A stretch of 54,096 nt of DNA, taken from Paenibacillus sp. (GTDB taxonomy: Bacteria > Bacillota > Bacilli > Paenibacillales > YIM-B00363). Shown one piece after another: positions 25,747 to 33,691 of the stretch. The notes below the pieces were generated by a model. The model was not told the origin of the DNA and did no database searches. It saw only the letters and a program-made list of their open reading frames with translations. Where the stretch lies: assembly GCF_031177825.1 (NCBI RefSeq), contig NZ_JAPSKE010000029.1:1-54096 (forward strand). The letters run 5' to 3'. Made by a program: the position numbers and the translations under genes. Numbering within the stretch: the first letter of the stretch is position 1; each line of letters opens with the position of its first letter.

Positions 25747-26310
25747 TCACATCGACATGCGGCGCGGCTCTTCGCGAAGGACGGCGCGCACCCAGCGTTC
25801 TATCGAAGCCGGGTTTCCGCCCTCGGCGGGGGGGTGAGGGCGGAATCGCTGTTCGCGGATGCCTCGCTTCGTCCGGTACAGCGCGGACTTGACGGCGGAG
25901 ACGGTCGTCCGCTGCCGCTCCGCGATCTCGGCCATGGAATAGCCGAAGTATTCGGCGAGCAGCCAAATCTCCATCTGCTGCGCCGACAATCGTTCCGCCA
26001 TCCACTCGATGATTCCGCGGATTTCGATATAGTCCGCATCGAACGCGGCCTCCGGCTGCGATTCCATCCGTCCGCTCCGGACTTGCGTTCTCCGATATCG
26101 GTCGATCCACGACAGCTTGGCCGCGCGCAGCAGGAACATCTTCGTGATTTCGTACCGGTCGTGATCTTTGAAATAGACGAACGACTTCAACAGCGCTTCT
26201 TGCATCAAGTCCTCCGCGTCCCACTTCGACTTGGCTAAGTAGTGGCAGTAACCGCGAAGATCCTGAAGATGCGGCGAGACGAGCGCTTCGAAGCGGGACG
26301 CGGTCTGCAT
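25747..26310 (-). CDS. ECF-like RNA polymerase sigma factor
   Basis: The 187-residue protein has a sigma-70 region 2 (RGYCHYLAKSKWDAEDLMQEALLKSFVYF, then FLLRAAKLSWIDRYRR) and a region 4 helix-turn-helix (LLAEYFGYSMAEIAERQRTTVSAVKSALYRTKRGI). ATG 26310 is preferred because AAGGAGG lies 9 bases upstream; the first in-frame ATG at 26340 overlaps the permease stop by one base. No anti-sigma gene is adjacent. It is the last reading frame behind an efflux operon, so co-transcription is likely. Confidence 0.85.
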   Translation of the reverse strand: MQTASRFEALVSPHLQDLRGYCHYLAKSKWDAEDLMQEALLKSFVYFKDHDRYEITKMFLLRAAKLSWIDRYRRTQVRSGRMESQPEAAFDADYIEIRGIIEWMAERLSAQQMEIWLLAEYFGYSMAEIAERQRTTVSAVKSALYRTKRGIREQRFRPHPPAEGGNPASIERWVRAVLREEPRRMSM

Positions 26311-26339
26311 GCGACATGCCTCCTTCGACGAACGGCCCA

Positions 26340-27512
26340 TCAGCTGAAGCGCAGCGCGTCGATCGGCTTCAGGCCGGCCGCTTTGTTCGCCGGAAACAGC
26401 CCGAAGGCGACGCCGATAACGACGGAGAAGCCGAAGGCGAGCGCGATGTTTTCGTAGGATAATACCGCATCCATATTGAGCGCCGACGAGACGGCGATCC
26501 CGACGCCTAAGCCGACGCCGACGCCGAGGAGGCCCCCCAGGCCGCTGAGCGTGATCGCTTCGATGAGGAATTGCATCAGAATGTCGCGCTTCTTGGCGCC
26601 GATCGCCTTGCGGATCCCGATCTCCCGCGTACGCTCCGTCACGGACACCAGCATGATGTTCATGATGCCGATGCCGCCGACGAGAAGCGAGATGCCGGCG
26701 ATGCCGCCTAAGGCGAGCGACAGCGTATCCGTCACCGAAGATACCGTGTCCAAGACGTCCTGCTGATTGAAGACGCGATAGCTGTCCGCGTTGTTCCGGA
26801 ACATGCCGGCGAGCTCCGCTTCGAGCAGCGCGGCGGTCCGGTCGACGGCGTCGGCGGACTCGACTTGAATGTACACGTTCCGAACGCCTTTGCTTTGGAA
26901 CACGCGCTCCGCCGTCGTGAGCGGCACGACGACGAGCTCGTCGTTCGACCCTTGGGAGGAGTCGCCTTTCTCCGCGAGCACGCCGACGACTTTAAATCGC
27001 GTGCCGTTAATCTGGACGTACTCGCCGATCGGGTCGGCGAAGCCGAACAAGTCGGCGGCCGTCGTCGAACCGAGCACCGCGATTTTCTGATAGAAGTCCA
27101 GATCGATCTGAGAGACGAACCTTCCTGCGGACACCTCGTAGTCGCGGACGTCGGCGTATTGCGCGTTCGTGCCGACGACGCTGACGGAGACGCTGTCCGT
27201 GCCGTACCTCACCGTACCGTTGTTCGCGTTGTACGGCGCTGCGTATTCGACGCCTTCGAGCTCGCCGAGGCTCGTCGCTTGGTCGTAGGCGAGCGTCGAC
27301 GTGCTGCCGCGCCCGAGGATATTGACGGTCAGCAGGTTCGTCCCGAGCCCTTGCACCTGCTCGGTCACCTGCTTCGTGGCGCCTTGTCCGATCGCGACGA
27401 GGGCGATCACCGCGGCGACGCCGATGATGATGCCGAGCATCGTCAGGAGCGACCGCATCTTGTTGCCCAAGATGCTCTTGAACGCCATCTTAAAGCCCTG
27501 GCTGAAGTTCAT
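26340..27512 (-). CDS. MacB/YknZ-type ABC transporter permease
   Basis: The 390-residue protein has the MacB-type layout: one N-terminal membrane helix (MAFKSILGNKMRSLLTMLGIIIGVAAVIALVAIG), a large extracytoplasmic MacB_PCD domain (about 45-260), and three C-terminal FtsX helices (MLVSVTERTREIGIRKAIGAKKRDIL, a typical FtsX loop). It works with the ATPase and adaptor genes upstream, probably exporting a peptide or antibiotic, or moving membrane-damaging compounds, as described for YknWXYZ in Bacillus. It overlaps the ATPase gene by 23 bases. Confidence 0.9.
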   Translation of the reverse strand: MNFSQGFKMAFKSILGNKMRSLLTMLGIIIGVAAVIALVAIGQGATKQVTEQVQGLGTNLLTVNILGRGSTSTLAYDQATSLGELEGVEYAAPYNANNGTVRYGTDSVSVSVVGTNAQYADVRDYEVSAGRFVSQIDLDFYQKIAVLGSTTAADLFGFADPIGEYVQINGTRFKVVGVLAEKGDSSQGSNDELVVVPLTTAERVFQSKGVRNVYIQVESADAVDRTAALLEAELAGMFRNNADSYRVFNQQDVLDTVSSVTDTLSLALGGIAGISLLVGGIGIMNIMLVSVTERTREIGIRKAIGAKKRDILMQFLIEAITLSGLGGLLGVGVGLGVGIAVSSALNMDAVLSYENIALAFGFSVVIGVAFGLFPANKAAGLKPIDALRFS

Positions 27513-28209
27513 GTTCCGCCGCGTCCTCCTCTCCGATCCGCCCGTCCGAAATGCGGACGACGCGGCCCGCCTGACGCGCGATATCCAAGTCGTGCGTAAT
27601 GAGGATGATGGTGTGCCCGGCGCGGTTCAGCTCGCGGATGAGCGACATGACCTCGCGGCCGGTCTTCGTATCCAAGGCGCCGGTCGGCTCGTCGGCCAGA
27701 AGCACCGGCGGCGAGCCGACGAGCGCCCGGGCGATCGCGACGCGCTGCTGCTGCCCGCCGGACAGCTCGAGCGGCGTATGATGCATGCGTTCCTCGAGCC
27801 CTACCTTGCGGAGCGCCTCGACCGACAGCTCTCTTCGCCGAGCGGAGGGGAGTCCGCCGTAAATGAGAGGCAATTCGACGTTTTCCAGGGCGCTGAGTTT
27901 CGGGAGTAAATTGAATCCTTGGAAAATGAACCCGATCTTCCGATTCCGAATTTCCGCCAATCGGTTGTCCTTCAGTGCGCTTACTTCCTCGCCGTCCAGC
28001 CAATACTCCCCTCCGGTGGGAGCGTCCAAGCAGCCGAGCACGTTCATGAGCGTCGACTTGCCGGAGCCGGAAGGCCCGATGATGGCGACGAAATCGCCCC
28101 GGTCGATCGTAAGCGATACGTCGTCGAGCGCTTTGACGATTTCGCCGCCCATGCGGTATTGCTTCGACAAGCGCTCGATGCGGATAAGGGCGGGCGTCGG
28201 GGCGGCCAT
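27490..28209 (-). CDS. MacB/YknY-type ABC transporter ATPase
   Basis: The 239-residue protein has Walker A GPSGSGKST, Q-loop FIFQGFNLLP, signature LSGGQQQR, Walker B VLLADEP and the H-loop ITHD. The GFNLLPKLSALENVELPLIY segment is typical of the LolD/MacB/YknY class that partners FtsX-like permeases. Its ATG overlaps the adaptor stop by one base (TGATG), implying coupled translation. Confidence 0.93.
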   Translation of the reverse strand: MAAPTPALIRIERLSKQYRMGGEIVKALDDVSLTIDRGDFVAIIGPSGSGKSTLMNVLGCLDAPTGGEYWLDGEEVSALKDNRLAEIRNRKIGFIFQGFNLLPKLSALENVELPLIYGGLPSARRRELSVEALRKVGLEERMHHTPLELSGGQQQRVAIARALVGSPPVLLADEPTGALDTKTGREVMSLIRELNRAGHTIILITHDLDIARQAGRVVRISDGRIGEEDAAEHELQPGL

Positions 28210-29579
28210 CAGTTCCGTCCTCCCCCGGCCCCGCCGCCGAAGCCGCCGGGCGCTCCGCCGCCGCCGCCGAAGCTCCCGGGCACGGCGCCTCCGCCGAAGC
28301 CGCCGAAGCCGCCGAAGCCGAAACCGGCGGACGCGGCGCCCGGAGCGGTCGAGGAGGCGGCCGTCGTCGTCGGGACGATGACCTCGTCGCCCTCCGCCAA
28401 GCCGGAGACGATCTCGATGCTGTCCTCGTTATGAATGCCGACCTCGACGAAGACGCGGCTTTGCCCGGCCGCCGCGCCGCCGCCGAAGCCTCCGGCTTGC
28501 CCCCGCCCCGTCGGCGCGCCGTCGCCCGAAGGCCGCTGCGGCGCCGCTTGGCCTTCCGCCTGCCTTTGCTGCGCCGGGGGGGACTGGCGCTGCTCCGTCG
28601 ATCCTTCGGCGCCCGCTCCGGTCGGCGCTTCCGCTCCCGTCGCGGCAGCGGCCGGCGCGGCGTCTTCGGCGGACGGGACCGACACGAAGTATTGGCCGCG
28701 GAACGACTGCACCGCATCGATCGGCAGAAACAGCGCGTCCGCCTTCTTCGCCGTCACGATGCTCGCTTCGGCGGACATGCCCGCCTTGAGACCGTCGATG
28801 TCCGTCAGCAAGACGGTCACGTCGAAGCTTGCGACTCCGTTATTGGCAGTGCCTTCCTCGGCGATGTCGGCGACTTGCCCGGCGTATACCGCGTTCGGGA
28901 GGGCGTCGACCAACACGGTCGCTTCCTGGCCGAGCGCCACTTCGGCGATATCGAGCTCGTCGACGCCGACGACCATCTTCATGACGGCGAAGTCGACGAC
29001 TTCGCCGAGCTCGGCGTCTTCCCGCAGCGCGTCGCCCGGCTCGACGTCGAAGCCGGACAGCTTGCCGTCGATCGGCGCCGTGATCGGGTCGATCGCATCC
29101 TCGTCTTGAAGCGAGGCGATCTCGGCTTCCAACGATCGAATCGTCAACTCCTGCTTCTTGATGTTGATGCCGATCGTTTGCTGCGCCGTATCCCCGCTTT
29201 CGGCCGCCTCCTTGAATTGAAGCTGCAGCTGTTCCAGCTCCAATCGCTGACGCTCGAGCTCGATCCGCTTGCTCTCGAGCTGATCCGCCGCGTCCTCTTG
29301 TTCGAACGTCAACAGGACGTCGCCTTTCTTCACCGTGTCGCCGTCTTGAAAGAACACCTCCTCGACCGTCCCCGCCGCGCTCGAGACGATCGTCTTCCGT
29401 TCCGCGGGCTCGATGCTTCCGGTGCCGCCGATCGAGGACACGAGCTCCCCTTTGCGAACCGTCGTCGTGACCGCCGCGGACGCCGTCGGCGCCGGCTCCT
29501 CGTTCCAGTACAGCCACCCGGCGGCCGATCCGCCGACCAAGGCGACGCCGAGTCCCGCGATCCACCATTTCTTTTTCAT
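28209..29579 (-). CDS. HlyD/YknX-type membrane fusion protein with Gly-rich tail
   Basis: The 456-residue protein has an N-terminal membrane anchor (KKKWWIAGLGVALVGGSAAGWLYW), a lipoyl-like half (GTVEEVFFQDGDTVKKGDVLLTF), a coiled-coil hairpin (about 100-165), the second lipoyl half and beta-barrel domains, as in MacA/YknX. Unusually, a low-complexity stretch rich in Ala, Gln, Pro and Gly interrupts the distal domain (about 300-365), and the protein ends in a Gly/Phe-rich tail of about 40 residues. ATG 29579 is preferred, with GGGAAGGGTG upstream; ATG 29618 lacks an RBS. First gene of the operon. Confidence 0.88.
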   Translation of the reverse strand: MKKKWWIAGLGVALVGGSAAGWLYWNEEPAPTASAAVTTTVRKGELVSSIGGTGSIEPAERKTIVSSAAGTVEEVFFQDGDTVKKGDVLLTFEQEDAADQLESKRIELERQRLELEQLQLQFKEAAESGDTAQQTIGINIKKQELTIRSLEAEIASLQDEDAIDPITAPIDGKLSGFDVEPGDALREDAELGEVVDFAVMKMVVGVDELDIAEVALGQEATVLVDALPNAVYAGQVADIAEEGTANNGVASFDVTVLLTDIDGLKAGMSAEASIVTAKKADALFLPIDAVQSFRGQYFVSVPSAEDAAPAAAATGAEAPTGAGAEGSTEQRQSPPAQQRQAEGQAAPQRPSGDGAPTGRGQAGGFGGGAAAGQSRVFVEVGIHNEDSIEIVSGLAEGDEVIVPTTTAASSTAPGAASAGFGFGGFGGFGGGAVPGSFGGGGGAPGGFGGGAGGGRN

Positions 29580-29627
29580 TCGAATCGATTCACCCTTCCC
29601 AGACCATAGGCTTGCCAACTGTCACAA

Positions 29628-29633
29628 ATTATG
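29628..29633 (-). promoter_or_regulatory. -10 box of the efflux operon promoter
   Basis: CATAAT on the minus strand, 5 of 6 matches to consensus, with no good -35. It lies 11 bp beyond the last of the phased TGAA repeats, the usual geometry for an activator replacing the -35. Confidence 0.5.
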
Positions 29634-29644
29634 GAGGCGGAACC

Positions 29645-29683
29645 TGAAACGAAGATGAAACCCAACTGAACGTTCGCTGAAAG
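29645..29683. promoter_or_regulatory. Four 11-bp-phased direct repeats, likely response-regulator binding site
   Basis: TGAAAC, TGAAAC, TGAACG and TGAAAG start at 29645, 29656, 29667 and 29678, so each is exactly 11 bp from the next. The array sits between the divergent efflux operon and the two-component genes. Such helical-phase repeats are typical of response-regulator sites. Confidence 0.65.
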
Positions 29684-29715
29684 TTTTAAGACTCGAATTG
29701 CTTCCGTCGCAGTCT

Positions 29716-29721
29716 TATAAT
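29716..29721 (+). promoter_or_regulatory. -10 box of the two-component operon promoter
   Basis: A perfect TATAAT without a recognisable -35. It overlaps ATG 29720, which therefore cannot be the real start of the response regulator. Confidence 0.55.
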
Positions 29722-29746
29722 GGAAGCAAATGAGAGGGTGGACCGG

Positions 29747-30406
29747 ATGAAGATTAAGGTGCTTATAGCGGACGATAACGCGTTCGTCCGGGAAGGAATG
29801 AAAATTATTCTGTCGACCTTCGACGACATCGAGGTGTCGGCGACGGTGCAGGACGGCGCGGAAGCCTCGGATTACTGCGAACGGCACGAGGTGGACGTGG
29901 CGCTGCTCGACGTCCGGATGCCGAATATGAACGGCGTAGAAGCGACGAAGCGGATCGCCGAGCGAACGAAGACGAAGCCGCTCATCCTGACGACGTTCGA
30001 CGACGACCGATTTATCGTCGAGGCGATCAAGAACGGAGCGAAGGGGTATTTGCTCAAGAACAACGACCCGGAGCGCATCCGAGACGCGATCAAAACGGTG
30101 CATTACGGGCACAACGTGCTTCAGGACGAAGCGCTGGAAAAGCTGAAGTCCGGTTTAGCCGCGGAGGAGGAGCGCGGCGCGGCTCGACGCGCCGACATCG
30201 ACCTCGCGCCGTTCACGGAGCGGGAACTGGACATTATGACGTTCATCGCCAAAGGAGCGACGAACAAGGAAATTTCGAAGAAGCTGTTTCTGTCCGAGGG
30301 CACCGTCGCGAACCATATCACCTCGATTCTCGGCAAGACGGGATTGACCCACCGCACGCAAATCGCGATCTATTACTTGACGGGGGAAGTGCACCCTAGT
30401 GAATAA
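29747..30406 (+). CDS. NarL/FixJ-family response regulator
   Basis: The 219-residue protein has a complete receiver (acidic pair in IADDNAF, phospho-acceptor D55 in ALLDVRMPN, Lys in GYLLKNND) and a LuxR helix-turn-helix (FTERELDIMTFIAKGATNKEISKKLFLSEGTVANHITSILGK). ATG 29747 has GAGAGGGTGG upstream; the earlier ATG lies in the -10 box. It is followed by its kinase with an 8-base overlap and is divergent from the efflux operon, its most likely target. Confidence 0.92.
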   Translation: MKIKVLIADDNAFVREGMKIILSTFDDIEVSATVQDGAEASDYCERHEVDVALLDVRMPNMNGVEATKRIAERTKTKPLILTTFDDDRFIVEAIKNGAKGYLLKNNDPERIRDAIKTVHYGHNVLQDEALEKLKSGLAAEEERGAARRADIDLAPFTERELDIMTFIAKGATNKEISKKLFLSEGTVANHITSILGKTGLTHRTQIAIYYLTGEVHPSE

Positions 30407-31532
30407 CGAGAAAGACCCGAGGACGTATTGGCCGCTGCTTGGGAAGGGCTTGTTCTTGCTGTCGGCGATCGGGGTCGCGTCCGTCGAGGAAGGCGCCGTC
30501 TCGGCGCCGTTCGTCTTGTTCGTGCTCTTGTACGCATGCGCCGCGATCGCATCGAGCCTGCCGCGAGCGGCTAGCTGGCGAACGGGGTTGTCCGCGGCGC
30601 CGATCGCGGTCGTCTTGGCCGCCGCCGTCGTCGCTCACCCGGCGCTGCTCCTGCTGCTCCCGATCCAACTGTGCGAGCTCGCGGCGAACGCGACGCACAA
30701 TCGTTGGGCCGCGGCGCTGCTTCTGCTCGCGCCGCTCCCTTACGTCCCCGAGCGGCTTTGGTTCGCATACGGGCTCGCCGCCGCGTTCAGCCTCCTGTTC
30801 GTCGCGATGCTGGACGAGCTCGAGACCCGGTCGCGAACGGACCGGATCGAGGCGGAACGGTTCCGCCGCGAGTTGGAGCGGGTACGGACGCGATTGGACG
30901 AGCAGCAAGACTACGTTCGGCAGTTCGAGTATACGTACGCGTTGGAGGAGCGCAACCGGTTGTCGCAGCAAATCCATGATTCGATCGGCCATTCCATCGC
31001 GGGCGCGTTAATCCAGATGGAGGCGGCCAAGCGGTTGCTCGACGCGGACCGGGAGAAGTCGGCAGAGCTGTTGGGGAACGCGATCCGCATCTCGAAGGAA
31101 GGCATCGACGACATTCGCCGCGTGCTTAAGGGGGCGAAGCCGCCCGCGGAGCAGCTCGGCATTCAACGGATGAAATTGTTCATCGACGAATTCGCCGCCG
31201 CGCATCCGATCAAGACGGCGTTCACGTATGAAGGCGACGTGGATTTGATTCCGCCGGTGTACTGGAAGATCATCCGCGAGAACGTGAAGGAAGCGCTGAC
31301 CAACGCGATGAAATACGCCGGCGCGGCATCCGTCTCCGTCCATGTGCAGGTGCTGAACACGATGGTCAAGGCGGTCGTCTCGGACGACGGCAAGGGCGCG
31401 CCCCGCGTAGTGAAGGGACTCGGGTTGATCGGCATGGAAGAGCGGGCGGCCTCGGCGAACGGAACGGTCGTCGCGGACGGGTCGAGGGGCTTTACGGTAA
31501 CGACGCTGCTGCCGTTCTCCGAAAGAACATGA
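30399..31532 (+). CDS. HisKA_3-type sensor histidine kinase
   Basis: The 377-residue protein has four to five N-terminal membrane helices (about 15-135), a coiled-coil (LDELETRSRTDRIEAERFRRELERVRTRLDEQQ), a HisKA_3 dimerisation domain with phospho-acceptor H193 (RLSQQIHDSIGHSIAGALIQME), and an HATPase domain (ENVKEALTNAMKYAGA as N-box; SDDGKGAP as G1; GLGLIGMEERA as G2). With no large extracellular domain it probably senses membrane state, as LiaS- or DesK-like kinases do (inference). It uses a GTG start with GGGGGAAG upstream and overlaps the regulator gene. Confidence 0.92.
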   Translation: MNNEKDPRTYWPLLGKGLFLLSAIGVASVEEGAVSAPFVLFVLLYACAAIASSLPRAASWRTGLSAAPIAVVLAAAVVAHPALLLLLPIQLCELAANATHNRWAAALLLLAPLPYVPERLWFAYGLAAAFSLLFVAMLDELETRSRTDRIEAERFRRELERVRTRLDEQQDYVRQFEYTYALEERNRLSQQIHDSIGHSIAGALIQMEAAKRLLDADREKSAELLGNAIRISKEGIDDIRRVLKGAKPPAEQLGIQRMKLFIDEFAAAHPIKTAFTYEGDVDLIPPVYWKIIRENVKEALTNAMKYAGAASVSVHVQVLNTMVKAVVSDDGKGAPRVVKGLGLIGMEERAASANGTVVADGSRGFTVTTLLPFSERT

Positions 31533-31546
31533 ACTTTCTCATACGC

Positions 31547-31586
31547 AAGGGATGAACTTGTGCACTGCCGCGGTTCATCCCTTTTT
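31547..31586 (+). terminator. Intrinsic terminator after the histidine kinase
   Basis: AAGGGATGAAC and GTTCATCCCTT pair perfectly and are followed by TTT, fourteen bases after the kinase stop. Confidence 0.92.
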
Positions 31587-31629
31587 GATTATGATTGAGG
31601 TATACAGAAGAAGCAGGGAGGGCGACGGA

Positions 31630-32568
31630 TTGAACGTACTGGACATGAAACGGCTGACCAAGAAGTTCGGCGATTTTATCGCGGTGGACGGCATCACCCT
31701 GTCGGTCCGCGAAGGGGAAATCTTCGGCTTCCTCGGGGCGAACGGCGCGGGGAAGAGCACGACGATTCACATGATCGCATCGCTGCTGTCGATCTCTTCG
31801 GGGGAAATCGAATTGCTCGGCAAGAGTATCGCGAAGCATCCTCGATTCGCCAAGTCGAACATCGGGATCGTGCCTCAAGATTTGGCGATTTACGAGGAGA
31901 TGACGGCATTGGAGAACGTGCGGTTTTTCGCCGGGCTCTACGGGCTGGGCGGCTCGGAATTGAAGCGGCGCGCAGAGGAAGCGCTGGCGTTCGTCGGACT
32001 CGCGGACAAGGCGAAGAGCTACCCGAAGCACTTTTCGGGCGGGATGAAGCGGCGTCTGAACATCGCCTGCGCCATCGCCCATAAGCCGAAGCTGATCATT
32101 ATGGACGAACCGACGGTCGGCATCGACCCGCAATCGAGGAATTATATCTTGAACTCCGTGCGGCAGCTGAACGAGACGGGGTGCACGATATTATACACGA
32201 GTCATTACATGGAAGAGGTCGAGGAAATTTGTACGCGGATCGCGATTATCGACCACGGCAAAATCATCGCCGACGGAACGAAGGAGCAGCTGAAAGCGAT
32301 CGTGACCGACCGGAAGGAGATCGACATCGAGGTGCGCGGCGCGGGAGGCCTCGATCTCGCCGAGCTGAGGCGCGTTCCCGGCGTCCTGTCGGCGGAGCTC
32401 GAGGAGAACGTCTTGCGCGTCGCCTCCGCCGCCGAGGTTCGGAATTTAAACCGCATTCTCGAGCGGCTTATGACGGACGGCGTCGACATTCGCGCGGTGA
32501 AAGCGCGGGAACCGAGCTTGGAGCAGGTGTTCTTGACATTGACGGGCAGAAGCCTGCGGGACGATTGA
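31630..32568 (+). CDS. ABC-2-type transporter ATPase
   Basis: The 312-residue ATPase has Walker A GANGAGKST, signature HFSGGMKRR, Walker B LIIMDEPTVGIDP and H-loop YTSHYMEEVE, then a C-terminal regulatory domain of about 80 residues, as in DrrA/NatA-type exporters. TTG 31630 is preferred because GCAGGGAGGGCG lies upstream; ATG 31552 lies in the preceding terminator. It heads a three-gene exporter operon with two non-identical permeases. Confidence 0.92.
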   Translation: MNVLDMKRLTKKFGDFIAVDGITLSVREGEIFGFLGANGAGKSTTIHMIASLLSISSGEIELLGKSIAKHPRFAKSNIGIVPQDLAIYEEMTALENVRFFAGLYGLGGSELKRRAEEALAFVGLADKAKSYPKHFSGGMKRRLNIACAIAHKPKLIIMDEPTVGIDPQSRNYILNSVRQLNETGCTILYTSHYMEEVEEICTRIAIIDHGKIIADGTKEQLKAIVTDRKEIDIEVRGAGGLDLAELRRVPGVLSAELEENVLRVASAAEVRNLNRILERLMTDGVDIRAVKAREPSLEQVFLTLTGRSLRDD

Positions 32569-32590
32569 TTTCGGACCCGAGGAGATGGGG

Positions 32591-33691
32591 GTGGAAAGCT
32601 TGAACGCGTTACGAATCGCAGGCAAAGAAATCATAACCAATATCCGGGACGTGAAAATGCTCATCTTCATGCTGGCGACGCCCGTGCTGCTCATTTTGAT
32701 TCTCGGCTCGCTGCTGTCGAGCGCCTTCCAAGGCGGCGGCGCGGAGGTCGGCGAGATTCGCGTATGGGTTCGGGACGACGCGGCCGACGGCGAACTGACG
32801 GAAGCTTGGAACGCGTTCGCGAAGGAAGCGGCAGGCTCCGGCATCGCGTTCGAAGCGGCCGCGCCGGGGACGGACGTCGAGGGCGACATCCGGTCCGGGC
32901 GTTACGCCGGTCTCGTGACGCTGACCGACACCGGCATCGAGTACGCCGGGAACGAACGAGGCGCGGCCGCGAACGGTATCGTCGCGGGGCTGCTGACGTC
33001 GTTCGCGGACGCTCGGAACGTCGCCGCGGCGATCGGCGCTCCGCCGTCCGCAGGAGGCTTCGTGCGAAGCGCCGCCGCGGAGACGCAAGCGAAGCCCGGA
33101 GCGCTGGATTATTACGCCGTCGCCGTGACGACGATGATTATTTTGTACGGCGCGCTCACGGCCGGCGGGCTGATCGAGGAGGAGCGGAAGCGGAACACGG
33201 CGCTCCGGCTTGCGGCGGCGCCCGTCTCCAAAGCGGCCGTCTTCGCGGGGAAGGTCGGGGGCTCCGTCGCGATGAATGCGGTCTTCATCGCGATCGTCGT
33301 CCTGATCAGCAAGTGGATGTTCGGCGCCGAATGGGGGGACGATCTCGGCGTCGTGTTCCTCGTGCTGCTGTCCCAGATCGTCTTCGCGATCAGCTTGGGC
33401 CTCGGCGTCAGCTATGTGTTCAAGGGAAGCGCCGCCGGCGCGGTGACGTTGACGATCGTGCAGCTGGAGTGCTTCTTCGGCGGGGCGTATACCCCGACGA
33501 GCGCCATGACGGGATGGATGGGGACGATTTCGAATGTTTCCCCGCTCGCGCGGACGAACGAGGCCATACTCCAGATTATCTACGCGGACCGCTTGGCGGC
33601 GGCGCTTCCCGCGGTACTATGGAACGTCGGCATGGCCGCGCTGCTGTTAACGGTCGCCGCGTGGACGATGCGCAAGCGGGAGGGACTATAA
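32591..33691 (+). CDS. ABC-2-type transporter permease (first)
   Basis: The 366-residue protein has the ABC-2 layout: one N-terminal helix (DVKMLIFMLATPVLLILILGSLLSSAF), a large external loop (about 50-180), and five C-terminal helices starting at YYAVAVTTMIILYGALTAGG, with the EEERKRNTALRLAAAPVSK loop. GTG 32591 has GAGGAG six bases upstream, while ATG 32585 directly abuts it; TTG 32600 is also possible. Its stop overlaps the next start by one base. Confidence 0.87.
   Translation: MESLNALRIAGKEIITNIRDVKMLIFMLATPVLLILILGSLLSSAFQGGGAEVGEIRVWVRDDAADGELTEAWNAFAKEAAGSGIAFEAAAPGTDVEGDIRSGRYAGLVTLTDTGIEYAGNERGAAANGIVAGLLTSFADARNVAAAIGAPPSAGGFVRSAAAETQAKPGALDYYAVAVTTMIILYGALTAGGLIEEERKRNTALRLAAAPVSKAAVFAGKVGGSVAMNAVFIAIVVLISKWMFGAEWGDDLGVVFLVLLSQIVFAISLGLGVSYVFKGSAAGAVTLTIVQLECFFGGAYTPTSAMTGWMGTISNVSPLARTNEAILQIIYADRLAAALPAVLWNVGMAALLLTVAAWTMRKREGL

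Noticed and set aside
28431..29609. 392-codon plus-strand frame opposite the membrane fusion protein
   Set aside because: Antisense shadow; the minus-strand gene has clear lipoyl and coiled-coil features and operon context.
32764..33690. Plus-strand N-terminal extension of the second ABC-2 permease
   Set aside because: This part lies out of frame inside the first permease; the real start is ATG 33691 with its own RBS and a one-base overlap.
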